Positions 1-12,700 of a DNA stretch of 60,000 nucleotides are shown piece by piece (the first letter of the stretch is position 1; the number at the start of each line of letters is the position of its first letter). The stretch comes from Liolophura sinensis. Lineage: Eukaryota > Mollusca > Polyplacophora > Chitonida > Chitonidae. A program made the translations under genes and the position numbers. The notes beneath the pieces were generated by a model, which saw only the letters and a program-made list of their open reading frames with translations, did no database searches and was not told the origin of the DNA. The stretch is from assembly GCF_032854445.1 (NCBI RefSeq), contig NC_088297.1, forward strand, positions 21,961,127 through 22,021,126, given 5' to 3'.

Positions 1-1010
1 ACTGACCTACAGGCGAAAGTGAAACACTAGTGCCGGCAAACTGAGAAACACTAATATAGATAATAGAGAAACCCTTACCGACCTACAGGTGAAAGTGAAA
101 CGGTAGTGTCGACAAACTGAGAGACACTAATACAGATAATAGAGAAACCCTTACTGACCTACAGATGAAAGTGAAACGGTAGTGTCGACAAACTGAGAGA
201 CACTAATACAGATAATAGAGAAACACTTACTGACCTACAGGCGAAAGTGAAACACTAGTGCCGGCAAACTGAGAAACACTAATACAGATAATAGATAAAC
301 ACTTACTGACCCACAGGAGAAAGTAAAACGCTAGTGCCGGAAAAACTACAGGAGAAAATAAAACGTTAGTGCCTGCAAACTGAGAAACACTAATACAGAA
401 AATAGAAAAACACTTACTGACCTACAGGAGAAAATAAAACGCTAGTGCCGGAAGTAGAAAATAGAGAAACACTTACTGACCTACAGGAGAAAGCGAAATG
501 GCAGTGCCTGCAAACTGAGAAACACTAATATAGAAAATAGAAAAACACTTACCTATAGGCAAAAGTGAAACGCTAGTACCGACAAACTGAGAAACACTAA
601 TATAGAAAATAGAGAAACACTTACTGAACTACAGACGCTAGTGTCGGCAAACTGAGAAACACTAATACAGAAAACAGACCTTGCTGACCTACAGGCGAAT
701 TGAAATGGCAATGGCGGCAAACTGAGAAACACTAATATAGAAAATAGAGAAACACTTACTGACTTAAAGGCGAAAGTAAAATGGCAGTGCCGGCAAACTG
801 AGAAACACTAACATAGAAAATAGAGAAACACTTTCTGACATACAGGCAAAAGTGAAACGCTAGTACCGACAAACTGAGAAACACTAATATAGAAAATAGA
901 GAAACACTTACCGACCTACACGCGAAAGCGAAATGGCAGTGGTGGCAAACTGAGAAACACTAATATAGAAAATAGAGAAACACTTGTAGACTTACTGGCA
1001 AAACTAAATC
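1..1010. repeat. 76-bp satellite-like tandem array (cut by left edge)
   Basis: About 13 degenerate copies of a unit containing CAAACTGAGAAACACTAATA, GAGAAACACTTACTGACC and a variable 'GCGAAAGTGAAAC' part. Spacing of the 'GAGAAACCC' landmark is 76 bp. Several copies are shortened (around 340-470). The array continues beyond the window's left end. Confidence 0.9.
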
Positions 1011-1019
1011 ATTAGTTCC

Positions 1020-1445
1020 GATAAAAAGGTACACCAATACAGAGAAAAGAACAAAATGAGAAGACAAGCAAATCATGAACATTGAACGAAAGTGGAAAAT
1101 ACAAAACAAGTATGTCTATGAATCAAAACAAAACAGATGTATCGGTATAGAAAATGGAGCACACGTGTGACCAACAGAAGTATATATAGTTCTCCTGAAC
1201 TGAATGAGAATAAAAAGAGCGCTTTTTTTTCCTTTGTCATTTGAGCCATTCATAACGCCTCGTCAAATGTGCAATTTACTATTACTGAATAAAGATAACA
1301 TTGCATACACCCAATCGAGCAAAACACCACACGCGTGCCATGGTCTTAAGCATCATATACATGCAGCCTGTAATAAATATGACATAAAGTTCACTCCACC
1401 AACATGACATTATGGGTACTCCCATAATGGCACACTGTAAATCCT
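1020..1445. other. Unique non-coding sequence between two arrays
   Basis: AT-rich, no convincing open frame, no recognised motif. It would lie in intron 1 (or further downstream) of the FABP gene. Confidence 0.4.
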
Positions 1446-1449
1446 ATCA

Positions 1450-2265
1450 AACATGATACAACTGAACAATGTTCACTACATCAAACCCAACACAATGTAC
1501 GCTACATCAAACTGAACACAATTACACCACATCAAAGTTAAGACAATGTACACTACATTAAACTTTACACAATACACATTACATCAAACTTAACACAATG
1601 TACACTACACCAAACTTAATACACACTACAATAAACTTAACACAATGTACACCACACCAAACTTATCACAATGTTCGCAACATCAAACTTAACACAATGT
1701 ACACTAGATTGAAGGAAACACAATGTACACTACATCAAGCTTAAGACAATGTACACTACATCAAACTTTACACAATACACGTTACATCAAACTTAAACAA
1801 TGTACACTATATCAAACTTAACACAATACACACTACAATAAAAGTAACACAATGTACACTACACCAAACTTAACACAATGTACGCAACATCAAACTTAAC
1901 ACAATGTACACTACATCAAACTTAACACAGTGTACACTATATCAAACTTAACGCAATGTACACTACATCAAGCTTAACACAATGTACACTACATTGAAAT
2001 AAACACAGTGTACACTACATCAATTTAACCTAATGTACACTACATTAAAATTAACACAATGTTCACTACATTGAAATAAGCACTATGCACGCTACATCAA
2101 ACTTAATACAATGTACGCTACATCAAATATAACACCATGTACACTACATCAAACTTAACACAATGTACACTACATCAAATTTAACACAATGTACACTACA
2201 TCAAATTTATCACAATGTACACTACATCAAACTTAGCACAATGTACACTATATCAAACAGGCAGA
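1450..2265. repeat. 25-27-bp minisatellite array
   Basis: About 30 copies of a unit like ACACAATGTACACTACATCA plus AACTTA. There are point variants and occasional shortened copies (e.g. near 1620 and 1830). It lies on the 3' side of FABP exon 1, most likely inside intron 1. Confidence 0.92.
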
Positions 2266-2549
2266 ATGTATGATGTACGGGACAACATACATTCCAATTA
2301 GATTTGCACTACCCACAGTACAGCAAACAAGGCACTATAAAACAAACAATATACCACAATTCACATTATATTCACAAACTTTTACCAAAAGGGAAGGTTT
2401 TTGCTGAACTCTTCCTCTGGTACATTCCTTGTCACGAATAAAAAATAGTGGATTAAAATACGGCCAACGTAAAGATGGTCAACATTGCAGAAATCTTTCA
2501 TCTTAACAATAAAATAAAATAAAATAAAAAACAAAAACAAAGTGCATAC

Positions 2550-2619
2550 CTAAGGCGTCCAAGTAAGCCTCAAAGTTATCCACCTTGGTCAATTTCCATT
2601 TTCCGTTGAAAGCAGCCAT
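2550..2619 (-). CDS. Fatty-acid-binding protein, first coding exon (gene runs off left edge)
   Basis: The product is a cytosolic beta-barrel carrier of fatty acids or related lipids (intracellular lipid-binding protein family). Read leftwards from the ATG at 2619, the exon gives 23 codons plus one base. It begins MAAFNGKWKLTKVDNF and continues EAYLDAL, followed by the donor GTATGC at 2544-2549. The pattern F-x-G-x-W-K-L ... N-F-x-x-Y-(L/M)-x-A-L-G is the hallmark N-terminus of FABPs. FABP genes also have their first intron just after this 'ALG', so length and splice position both fit. The context CTACCATGGC around the ATG is a good start. Exons 2-4 are not visible: the space to the left is tandem repeat and unique non-coding sequence, so they lie outside the window. 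The paralogue cannot be decided from 23 residues, so no symbol is given. Confidence 0.85.
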
Positions 2620-2727
2620 GGTAGATGATAGTCTAGCTGGGGTGAGGCGGGGTGACAACCTGGAGGGACAGAGACGCTACCTGAGCTGTAGACAGAGGCC
2701 GTGGGATACTCGGGCTAACGCTCCAGC

Positions 2728-2735
2728 TTTTTATA
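2728..2735 (-). promoter_or_regulatory. TATA box of the FABP gene
   Basis: On the minus strand the sequence reads TTTATAAAAAGC. It lies about 109 bp upstream of the FABP ATG, which predicts transcription starting near 2700-2705 and a 5' leader of about 80 nt. An E-box CACGTG (2747-2752) sits 11 bp further upstream. A strong TATA box suits a highly and tissue-specifically expressed FABP gene. The start site itself is inferred. Confidence 0.7.
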
Positions 2736-2819
2736 AACCCCGTGCGCACGTGTTCGCTGACCCACGCGTACGATATACAACGTATCTGTAGCGGACTTCT
2801 TTCTTCCCCTGTCAATCAA

Positions 2820-5100
2820 ACAAATATCTATATGATTGCTTTATATCGTACTAAAGGTCTAGATATTAGAATCTTTAGAAGCTGTTTTCATAAAGTTATT
2901 CATACTGAGCCTCAATGATTGTCGTAAATGATAGACGATATACGCATGGTTATTACAATTCATCACATTTGTAATATGCAAATGGTTAAACATTTATATA
3001 CAAATAGAAACATTTATGTATGTAATTGTTTAGTTGATGGATGCCTCCACGTGTGCTAAAAGCAAAGTTGCAAAGATACTACCATACAGAACATACTAAA
3101 TCCTTATATTCATAATGCTGATGTTTTCATTATAACATATAGGGGTGAGGGTGTCACTTTTATGTGTGGAACAAAACAGTCCAGAAACTAAGCCAGTAGT
3201 AACCCTCTGGCAATGTGCAAGACAAACTGACGTACACATTGACGCATACAAGACATACATATATATTTTTATATAAGAAAAAGTAGACATATATGCATAC
3301 GTACCGAGATGACAAGTTAGAAGGCTGGATGATGATGATACGATGTAAGTTAGTATTGTTGCTTGAGATCTGATTGCACAATATTCTAAAGGAAGTGGTG
3401 ATCATTGGAGGTAATCCTTGAATTTATTTTTAAATGGAGAAATAAAGTTGATAGCTTTGAGATATTGGGAAAGTTTGTTTCATTCTCGAGGGCCTTTTGA
3501 ATGTATGGATCACAGGGAGAGGTTAGTTCTTGTATGAATGGTCTAGTCTGCATCTCTATAAATCCAAACCCGGTTTCTTCCCACTAATGGAATAAATTGA
3601 CATAATTTAAATCCAGCAAAATAATTCCGTTCTGTGTGTATGTTTTGGATTTTTTTTTTTAGCTTTAACTTATATTTATATTCGATGTATTTACACGTGC
3701 ATGTGATATCGTCTTATCTGTATAGGAAAAATGACTGGCCGTTGCACGTGTATGTCCTCTCAAATTAAGAAACTAATTGTGCGTCGTGGGCCCTCCTTAA
3801 TAATCTGAGTTTATAATTCAATATTTGTACTTCGTGCGGAGGGTCATCTAGCCAACTTGTGGGGTGGTAAGTCACGGGGAGCTCTCGTTGAAGATTGGGC
3901 CTAGAAAGCCGATCAGGGACAAAGTGCCGTTATGGCTTGTCTGCATTTCAGTCCTCAGTGACTTCCAATTTTCAGAGCAAAACTCGCGGAGAAATGTCGG
4001 CCATTTTATCCAAAGCTTTCCTGATGACTACACCGTCTATGTATACACAATATTTTGCTATATTTAACGAGGGATAAAAGTATTACAAATGACGTAGAAC
4101 TACAAAAAACACCACACAGATACAAACAGCTTTTAAACTTTTGTTTGGTTCTAGAAACATTAAGGACGTCTCAATCTGTTCCTACATATACATCTATACT
4201 TTGTTTGTAGTGCTGTTACATTAATAGAAATACATACATTACAAAATACCTGCAGTGGAATTCCAGGATTGCCATCGATTACCCTAAGCGGAAATTTCGT
4301 TATTTGTCGGTGGGAAACAACCTCCGCACAGTTTAGTAAAATGTGACAAACTTACCAACGTTGGAGAGTTGCAGAATATATGCAAAAATGGCTGTCATTC
4401 ACACACGAGGCTCTAATCCACGCATGCGCACCTGGCCTAGAGACGATCTCTCTTTGAAGAATTGTCACAGATCAAACATAACACGACCTGAATGTTCCAG
4501 ATGAACACCAGTTCAAACATTGCACAGCAAATATCCACACGGTAAATTTCCGCTCCTTATATTTTCATCTCGAATAACAGCAACAGACATTTCACTGTGG
4601 TGATTTCATGAGAAAAAAAAAATACCAGTTTCAACTATATAAGTGAAAAAATATGATGGGAACCATACTCTGTCGCCAACGTTTTACATCTGTATATGAA
4701 AATGTATATTTGAATTATACTGAAGACATCATAAAAAGACATTTTGCTGCTTTGTCTGGGTTTGCTATGCCTTCGCACTCACGAAAGCTGCATGGATGAG
4801 CATTTATTTGCATCACATAAACATTAACTAAGATAACCATATTTTCATCCGAGCTGAAATTATTCACGGCCTAAAATTTTGACATTTGAATTGGATGCCA
4901 TACTTAGAAAATTGGCTGCCTTTCCTGCACCAGTTAAACTTGGAGACTGCTTCTCTTGTTAACAGCTTTATTTGCTATTTAAATACTATTTCTTACATAT
5001 TCCTTCAGGAACTGGTGTTTTACGTTGTTTTGGAAAAGGTTCTTTGAATCATCAGCTTCCCATTTACGGTTAACGAGTGGTACATATGTGTAGGAGTGTC
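2820..5100. other. Intergenic sequence, nothing recognised
   Basis: AT-rich sequence upstream of the FABP promoter. No SINE, tandem array or protein-like frame was found. A T-run occurs near 3650. Confidence 0.4.
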
Positions 5101-5108
5101 GGACTTTA

Positions 5109-5367
5109 CACTAAAGACAATTAATCTGTTGAATTGAACAGAAAGTCTGTTGTCTGAGTGATGCTAGAATATATTCTGTTATCATAACACAATACTGTGT
5201 CACATTCAACATAATACCGTGTTAGTCTAATAGAATGGTTATGTTGAATTAATAGAATATGTGTGTGTTATATTTAACAGAATAATCTGCTGCAATAACA
5301 GAAAACATTCTAGCATCATTCAAATAACAGAATTTCTGATAAATTTAACAGAATAACTCTTTGAGTG
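5109..5367. mobile_element. Fold-back MITE with TA target-site duplication
   Basis: About 75-bp imperfect terminal inverted repeats (5109-5183 and about 5294-5367). The ends read CACTAAAG at the left and, in reverse complement, CACTCAAAG at the right. The arms share TGATGCTAGAAT and TTCTGTTAT blocks. The element is flanked on both sides by TA (5107-5108 and 5368-5369), the target duplication of Tc1/mariner elements. There is no coding capacity, so it is non-autonomous. Confidence 0.7.
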
Positions 5368-5369
5368 TA

Positions 5370-6220
5370 CACTTAAATTAAGTTTAGATAGCACGCGCCT
5401 TTCAGAAGGTACGGAGTTACAACTATAACATGTCTAGTTTAAATTTAATACGTCTACAAGAAAAATTTGAAACAGTTTCTGAAACTCAATTGATGGAATA
5501 CAATTTTTCGAGCAGTGGCGACTCGGGTTCAAGCCGGTTTGACCATTTGCTGCGTAATACATAATTAATCGAGTAAGCAGTTTGTGCACAAGACATCGCA
5601 AAGACAGTTATGGACGATAGCCTGCACAGCATTAGTCCGAGTTACGTTTATAGGCGGGAGAAGTTTCTCACTAGATCAACAGAGAAAACGCGGTAGATAA
5701 ATGTATAGGATCTGGAACGGTGCAAGATATCCGGGTATAAGTTGGTCCTATTATTTACCTGGTTAAAGTCGGGCGCCCTTTATTCTGACGGCGGACAGAT
5801 TTATGTACTGAGTAAACAGATCAAGGTCCAAAGGTTCACCCACCAGGCACAAGTGCCAGGCAAACCATCAGATTCAAAGATCCAATGCGAGAGCTAGATT
5901 CGAACCTGCGACTTCAATGTTCAAGGGCAAGAATTCTTCCAACAAAACTATTATTCGATAGGCTAGTTAGTGGAATATTGAATAATATTTGGCATTACGC
6001 ATAGCTGTGAAAAGTTACGGTGTCTGAGAAAACGTCCACAACACTAGCATATATAGATGTATTTAAGCTGTGTTTGAAGGGTGTTGTTTGTAGTAACAGC
6101 TCAATCGTAGTCTAGCGCCTAGTCGGCATCCCAGTTTCAAACGATTTGTGCGTCTTGAATAAAGCTGAATGACAATTCACAAACACTTCACAATTTAGTG
6201 GAATTGTGCAGTGCCCAATA
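5370..6220. other. Intergenic sequence with a tRNA-like fragment
   Basis: Mostly unique. Around 5890-5975 the minus strand has a B-box-like GGTTCGAATCTAG followed by sequence that could be the remnant of a tRNA-derived element. It is too decayed to call a tRNA gene. Confidence 0.25.
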
Positions 6221-6224
6221 CGAC

Positions 6225-6830
6225 AAATCATACGTGTGAACATGCCTTGATGATTCTTATGAATCACACGTGTGAACATGCCTTGATGATTCGTATGAAT
6301 CACACGTGTGAACATGCCTTGATGATTCTTATGAATCACACGTGTGAACATGCCTTGATGATTCTTATGAATCACATGTGTGAACATGCCTTGATGATTC
6401 TTATGAATCACATGTGTGAACATGCCTTGATGATTCTGTGGAATTTTGCAAGGCAGAATACGACAAATCATTCGTGGAAACATGCCTTAATGATTTTGCA
6501 GAATCCTACAAGGGATAATAGGACAAATCACACGTATGAACACGCCTTTATGACTGTGGGGAATTGCACGTGGGGACATGCCTTTATGGCTGTGTGGAAT
6601 CCTGCAAGACAGAACACAAATCACACGTGGGAACATGCTTTAATGATTCTGTGGAACTGTGCAAGACAGAATACAACAAATCACACGTGTGGACTGGCCT
6701 TTGTGATTCTGTGGAATTCTGTAAGACAGAATACGACAAATCACACGTGTGGACTGGTCTTTGTGATTCTGTGGAATTCTGTTAGACAGAATACGACAAA
6801 TCACACATGGAAACACGACGTTATGATTTT
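6225..6830. repeat. Composite minisatellite: 36-bp units passing into about 60-bp units
   Basis: About six near-identical 36-bp copies (6225-6432) carrying GAATCACACGTGTGAACATG, then about six longer, diverged copies with an inserted 'GTGGAATTCTG-AAGACAGAATACGACAAAT' type segment. The 36-bp unit keeps both strands open (frames of 255 and 123 codons), but the peptides are just the repeat read through. I do not call a gene. Confidence 0.9.
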
Positions 6831-6989
6831 GAGGCTGAATAAGCCTATATGCATGCACAATAACCACCTGCGGTCATTCGGATCCCCTCGCGATGGCTGC
6901 CCCATTGTACGACCAATCCAAGATTTACGACCATTACCTGTGAAATTTTGCTCGCATGTTTTCAAGAACACTTTATGAGCTATAAGCTG

Positions 6990-8555
6990 ATATAACTGGA
7001 ATGATTTAGACTTCATGTCTCAGTGTAAAAACGGTAGCATAAATATTTATATTTCACGACGTAAAATATAAAAGAAAACATCGGGAAAAGCAGAGCACAT
7101 TGACGCACATGTACCCTAGCGAATTACAGGTTTTAGTACAACATAATTAAGCATTACGTTTGGGCATTAGCCGGCGGACGCCATCGTGTTAATTACAATC
7201 CTGTTTTAGGTTATACATTTACAAGCTGTGTTGTTGGCCTGTGTGTGTATTTATATCCATAATTATCACAAAAGTTGATATCAATCTCTCTTTATCTCCT
7301 TGTCTAGTCTTTATCAAAATCTCACGTGCACCCGAGATGTTCACACGCCTTGGAGAAGCACGTGGGATAACACGCATGCGCGAATGACAGCTGACAAATT
7401 CTCAGGTCCATTAATTGCCGATAAAACACATAACGGTGAGGACGAGTTGAAAGCCTTCAAAGGAGAAAACAAATCCCACCGGCAGCAAGGTTGAGTTTCA
7501 GTGCTAATGTTTACATCAACTTGAATATATGACTCACTCGTCCTTCAGTCATGCGCTGTGAATGTGATCTATGGTCGAAGTCCAGAATAAGTAAATAAGT
7601 AGGGCAAATTTCAATTTCCATTATATAACACCTCACATACGATTCATGTTAAACATTTTTTTTATAATTATGTTTTTACGTAAGCCGTCTGCGGTCCTTT
7701 TTTCTATCGAAAGCCAGTCTAACCTTTTTATGTCAACACGCAGTCCAGACAGACAACCTAGTTTTTAACCCCATCCACAAACGAACCTGAACGACAAAGA
7801 GCGTACATCTGAGGTAGACAAATACATAAATGATTGAAATCTTGAAACCGTATAATAATAAAGCTTTTCTTCATATTCCTAGAAGCCATTGCAAGCACGT
7901 GGGAAGCAATTTGAAAGTGATACTCCATCAGTCATTGTGTGTCGGTCGACAATCCCAGCCTAACAGGCGAGGATCCAGGGGTCTCCTTGGCCCCGGAAGC
8001 TTTGGGATCTAAACGCCTGGAGATGCCCTGAAATCGTTTTATGGGGTTTTTATTCTTCACATGGATCCATGATAGTTTTATGTGATTAACGGTCTACAAA
8101 GCACATGTGTGTGCATGGACGTTCATGTTGGTCGCCATTAAAATGATTCGACTTTACTTTTGATTTATTTTACCCATTTTTCTTTTTTACGCCACTGTAT
8201 TGTCGCATTCTTCAAAGCTGATCATCACTTGGAGGAATACGACAGTCGTATACGTCCAATAGTTTCTTAAATACGTCAAATTTTATAATTGTCAGTAGAA
8301 ACGCCTTCCTCTTACAGCGATATTCCTCCCAGATATTGCAAATTTGTTTTGCAATCATCAAGCCTATTTCTGAGGGAAGCTATCAGTATAATTGTTAATC
8401 AAGCATTTACTGAAATCTCCTAATCGGAAGATAGGACATTCCAATGACAAGATCAGTTTCCTTATACGTATAACCGTTGAAAACAGTTCCTAAACGTATA
8501 CTGAACCACGGCAGGACAACATTATTACGTTTTCAGGCGGGCTGTCAACTGGCGT
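6990..8555. other. Intergenic sequence, nothing recognised
   Basis: No SINE, array or protein-like frame. Short open frames (e.g. around 7300-7494) lack splice or start context. Confidence 0.4.
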
Positions 8556-8560
8556 GTGGA

Positions 8561-8778
8561 TATTTATTTATTTATTTATTTTGGTGTGTGTTTTACTCCG
8601 TACGCAAGAATATTCCACTTATACGACGGTTACCAGCATTATGAGGGGAGGAAACAGAACAAAGCCCGGAGGAAACCTACGAATGAGATGGACTTGAACC
8701 CACAGTGATCGCATTGGCGAGAGGCTCCAGAGCCTTTGTGCTGCCTAGCACGCTAAACACTTGGCCATTGAGGCATGG
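8561..8778 (-). mobile_element. tRNA-derived SINE, near full length
   Basis: The tail (TTTATTTATT) is on the left and the degenerate tRNA-like head on the right (about 8700-8778), so it points leftwards. It carries the family core AAGAATATTCCACTTATACG and the GGAAAC...GCCCGGAGG block; a segment in the middle is missing. Confidence 0.8.
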
Positions 8779-8849
8779 GCGAACTTAAAATGAGACTGGG
8801 CAGAAATTTGAACTGGTGTCCGAGATGATCAATGTTGTTTATACTGTTC

Positions 8850-9320
8850 ACAGACCTGTCAAACACCAATCTGTGTTGAGAACCAATGGTTTTTGTCATA
8901 CACGACTAGCATCTGTCGATCACCTGCTTTCTGTCAAACACAACTTGTTTTTGAACAATCACAATGTTCAGATGACCACCAAATTTTTGAAAGACAGAAC
9001 AGTTCCCTGACAATAACCACTGACTATTTTGAAATTACACGTTTCTGGTGAACACAAATAGTTTCTAGTTAACACCAATCATTTCTGATAAAAAAATTAT
9101 TTGCAAAAACACAACTGTTTTTGTGAAATATCAACATTTTTTTTGTACCAAGTTCTACTGTTCTGACGGAACACCTTTGCTTTTTGTCTACCGCATCTTC
9201 TTTCATTTTAAAACTGTTTTCTGTCCAACTCTACTGTTTCTGACCAAATTGAATGGATTCTCTCAAATATCATTGTTTTCTTTTAGAACTCCACTTGCTT
9301 CGTGTTAAACGCCACTGGAT
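8850..9320. repeat. Old, degenerate tandem repeat of about 30-35 bp
   Basis: Loosely repeated 'TTTCTGxxGAACACxAAT' units, for example TTTCTGGTGAACACAAATAG and TTTCTAGTTAACACCAATCA. Copies are too diverged to count securely. The short open frames here have no protein character. Confidence 0.5.
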
Positions 9321-9483
9321 GTCGTCACTGCCACGGCACAGACCCCTTGTACCAAATATCAATGATGTTTGTTAGACAACACTCTGCTACATGTACCTCC
9401 AAGGTGAACTCATTTGTGCAAAAACTCATTAATTACATGTTCTATAAGTAATTTTTTTTATCTATTTCATTGTCATTTTACAC

Positions 9484-9708
9484 CTTATTCAAGACTTTTT
9501 CATTTTACGAGGGCTGCCAGCATTTTGGTAAGAGGAAACTGGACCCTAAACCCATAACCATGCGTAGCTTGCTGGCAGACCTTCCCCTGTACGACTGGAT
9601 AGGAAGCTAACATGAGCTGGGCTTGAACTCACAGCGACCACGTTGGTGTGTGGCTTCTGTGTCATTGTACTGTGTCAGCACGTTGATCACTAGGCCACGG
9701 AGTCCCCT
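9484..9708 (-). mobile_element. tRNA-derived SINE, diverged copy
   Basis: Same family, leftward, starting in the core (TTACGAGGGCTGCCAGCATT) and running through CTTGAACTCACAGCGACCAC to the tRNA-like head CTAGGCCACGGAG. Most of the (TTTA) tail is lost. Confidence 0.75.
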
Positions 9709-9755
9709 CACAAAAGACACAAAAGGAAGCCAGACATTACAGATAAAATGACAGG

Positions 9756-9761
9756 TTTATT
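9756..9761 (-). terminator. Minus-strand poly(A) site with GU-rich downstream element
   Basis: AATAAA on the minus strand, followed 25-50 nt further on (plus coordinates about 9710-9735) by a U/GU-rich stretch containing TTTTGTGTCTTTTGTGAGG. This is the arrangement of a functional cleavage site. The only recognised minus-strand gene upstream is DCDC2, whose last coding base is at 16729, so this may be a distal 3' end. Otherwise it marks the end of an undetected transcript. Confidence 0.4.
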
Positions 9762-12700
9762 GTCAGAAGTCACCGCCGGTAATAAAGCACAGGAATACAA
9801 AACAGCGTTGTAAACAGTTTACATACACCCTACATTTACACGCGTTATTTCTCATCAGAGCTCTAAAACACGTAACAGTTGGTTACCAAGTGAAGAGTTC
9901 AGGACGTAGCGATGAGACGGAATTTACTCACTTTGTCACGAGGATAATGTCGATGGCACGAAATTAAATGCATATTACAGACATTTTAGGCATTGTGTTC
10001 AAACAAAAGAATCCGTTTCAAATATAAGGTCCACCAGAAAAAAACACAGATATAAAGCTCAAGAAAGATTTAAAGGAAAAGAACTCAACCACGGACTGTC
10101 CTGTAAAGGGAAATCAGCGGCATTATTATGTGATTTAAAACCAGACAACGATGGCACTAGAACTAGAAATAATACACGGATAATCCAAATACTAACTACT
10201 ACTGAGATTTTCAGGCAGTTCTACAACTGGATAAACTGAGTGCTTGTTTTACGAATCGATACCTACATGGACTAAACACACGTGCAGTTGACTATCTAAG
10301 ACTATATCAACAGGGGGTTGTACAAGGAAGGCTGGTTCTCGGGGGGGGGGGGGCTGTGGGGGGCTGCAACTGTACATAGATCCCAATGTTGGCTCACCAG
10401 GTACTTGAAACAAAACAGCCCCCCCCCCCGGTATATTAGGGTAGCGATACGATTGCGTAGGAATATCTTAACACCAGATCATGTTATTCAAAACTGTTTG
10501 AGGAATTTAGACTGGTGTTAAATGTTGATAGTCTGTGCTTCTCCTTTATTCGAATTCATCTGGCTTTACCACTCAAGCACGTATGATGTACGACAGCACG
10601 TATGGCGCGTACACATTTTTGAACTTTTTCGGTTGTTCAAAAGTTTATTAAAAGTTAAGCCATGCTTAAATATCAATACCAGTCTTAGCCTAACTGAAAA
10701 CTACAGGTAGTGGCACTTTAGTCCAGACTAAAGTTAATACCGGGCTTAACTGCCAATACACTTTTGGACAACTGGACTATGTTCACATGGGCTAGTATCG
10801 GAACAGCACTCCAATATGGCTACCAAAAGCAGGTCATGCAACCGGTCTCCATTATGACAACCCCCTTCCCCCCACCCGGGGAAAGAAAATAAAATAAATG
10901 CCTTACAAATCACTTCATCTCACTAAAGTTATTTTATCAGGATCGTCACGTGCCATCCTGCTATTTGAAAGATAACTGTGCCGTTAGAAACAATCCTATT
11001 ATCACCACGAATATATGTGATGAAGACGACGTTAGCAAACAATCTGGTATTTATCACATCAAACTGGCTGCCTCAGTCCCCCCACTCCACACACATGCCT
11101 TCTACATCGTTTGACATAAACTGAACACAAACAATATATAAATGAGTATATGTTGTACTGAAATATCACATCAGGTTATTGCAAAGTTCAACCTAATACT
11201 TCACACGGCACACCATGAATATGAAATATAAATAAATAACAAACTATATATACCCGGTAAACTCGTCTCTATAGGTTTACCATAGAAACTGGATATTAAC
11301 ACATCGTATAACAACATCGCTGTGCTGGATTCATATTTGCAGCTGTTTAACATCTTCCAGGAAACAACTTGGCAATTTTCATAAAGCTGGTATGCCAGAA
11401 AAAAAATATTTATCGTTGGACGGCAGATTTCCTTAAAATATACGTTTATCTGACATTTATCAAACACTTCACAGACAAAAAAAAGTTGAAAACTGGGGCA
11501 AGTGGAGTTATATCAAACTGGACGGTTTGTTTTTAGATAAGTGTTGGATATTAAACATTGGACGGATCCAAACCTCTTTAATGTCTACTCTGGTTTAATC
11601 ATGACAAAGGGAAATACTGATAGGCAGATGCTGTGGACGGTTTTAGCTATCAGAGTATTAAGAACTCACAGAAAATGACTTTACAGTATATCACATAAAA
11701 CTTCAAATTCCACACCTCCAGACACGCGAGCATTTAAGAAATTTTCTTTCATTTAGATTTTCAAAGGGGAAACTTGGAATGTCTTCAACAGACGACAGTT
11801 TCAAAATTTCAAATAAAAATGACTTTACAACATATCAAATAAAACTTCAAATTCCAAACCTCCAGACGTTTTCGAAATTTATTTTCATTTCGCTTTTACA
11901 GGGGTAACTTGAAACGTTAAATAACGGTTTAAACAAACCTTGAAATGAGAGTAATTTCAAACTTCATACCTTTATGCAATTCCGGATGTTTTGTTCAATT
12001 ACCAACTTTTAAAGGCATATTTTCCCCCTTGACAAAACGAGTTAAAACTCATGACTCATGTAGAAAAGTTGAATAAAAATAAACGCAACTTCGATACACT
12101 AATGGCCTTTTAAAAGAATGATTTTTGAATGCATGCATATGGCCAATTTTATATTTTCTCCTGCTGACAACAGCTAACACAGACAAACACATGAGATACA
12201 ACTCTGTTTACTAATAAATACAATTTGGAGGTTAACGATACTCCACTCTTCATATTCACGTATCACAGACATTTGCATATACAAAAAAAAAAAACAAAAG
12301 AAAAAAAAACAGAAAAAAAACCAAACAAACAAACAAAAAAAAAAACCAAAACAAAACAAAAAAGAAAACAAAACGTATATTGTAGATGTACTACTCTACT
12401 GATCCTTCCGTTCACGGACATATTTTTCAGAATTAAACTAGATTGGTGTGGAGCCAAAACTTCACAGTGGGATTTCTAGGAGAACAGATCACCGCACTTT
12501 GAGCTTATTAAACGATGTCATCTGATCAGGGTTTGAAGATTTTTTTCTCGAGTTTTGAACACACAAATTTTCCAAAAATCTTTATTTTTTGAGTAATACG
12601 AACAATCATTAGTGTTGTTTCTAATATGTTTCATATGTTTCTAATATGATATCTCAAAAAAAAAAAAAAAAAAAAAACCTCTTCTATTTAAGGACAACCA

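Noticed and set aside
5890-5975. Possible tRNA gene (B-box-like GGTTCGAATCTAG on the minus strand)
   Set aside because: No A box at the right spacing and no cloverleaf could be drawn; at most an old tRNA-derived element.
6211-6978. 255-codon frame (and 123 codons on the other strand)
   Set aside because: It follows the minisatellite; peptides are repeats of NHTCEHALMILM type. No splice or start evidence.
12174-12479. Frames rich in Phe/Cys on the minus strand and Lys/Thr on the plus strand
   Set aside because: They come from an A-rich low-complexity tract (12283-12372).
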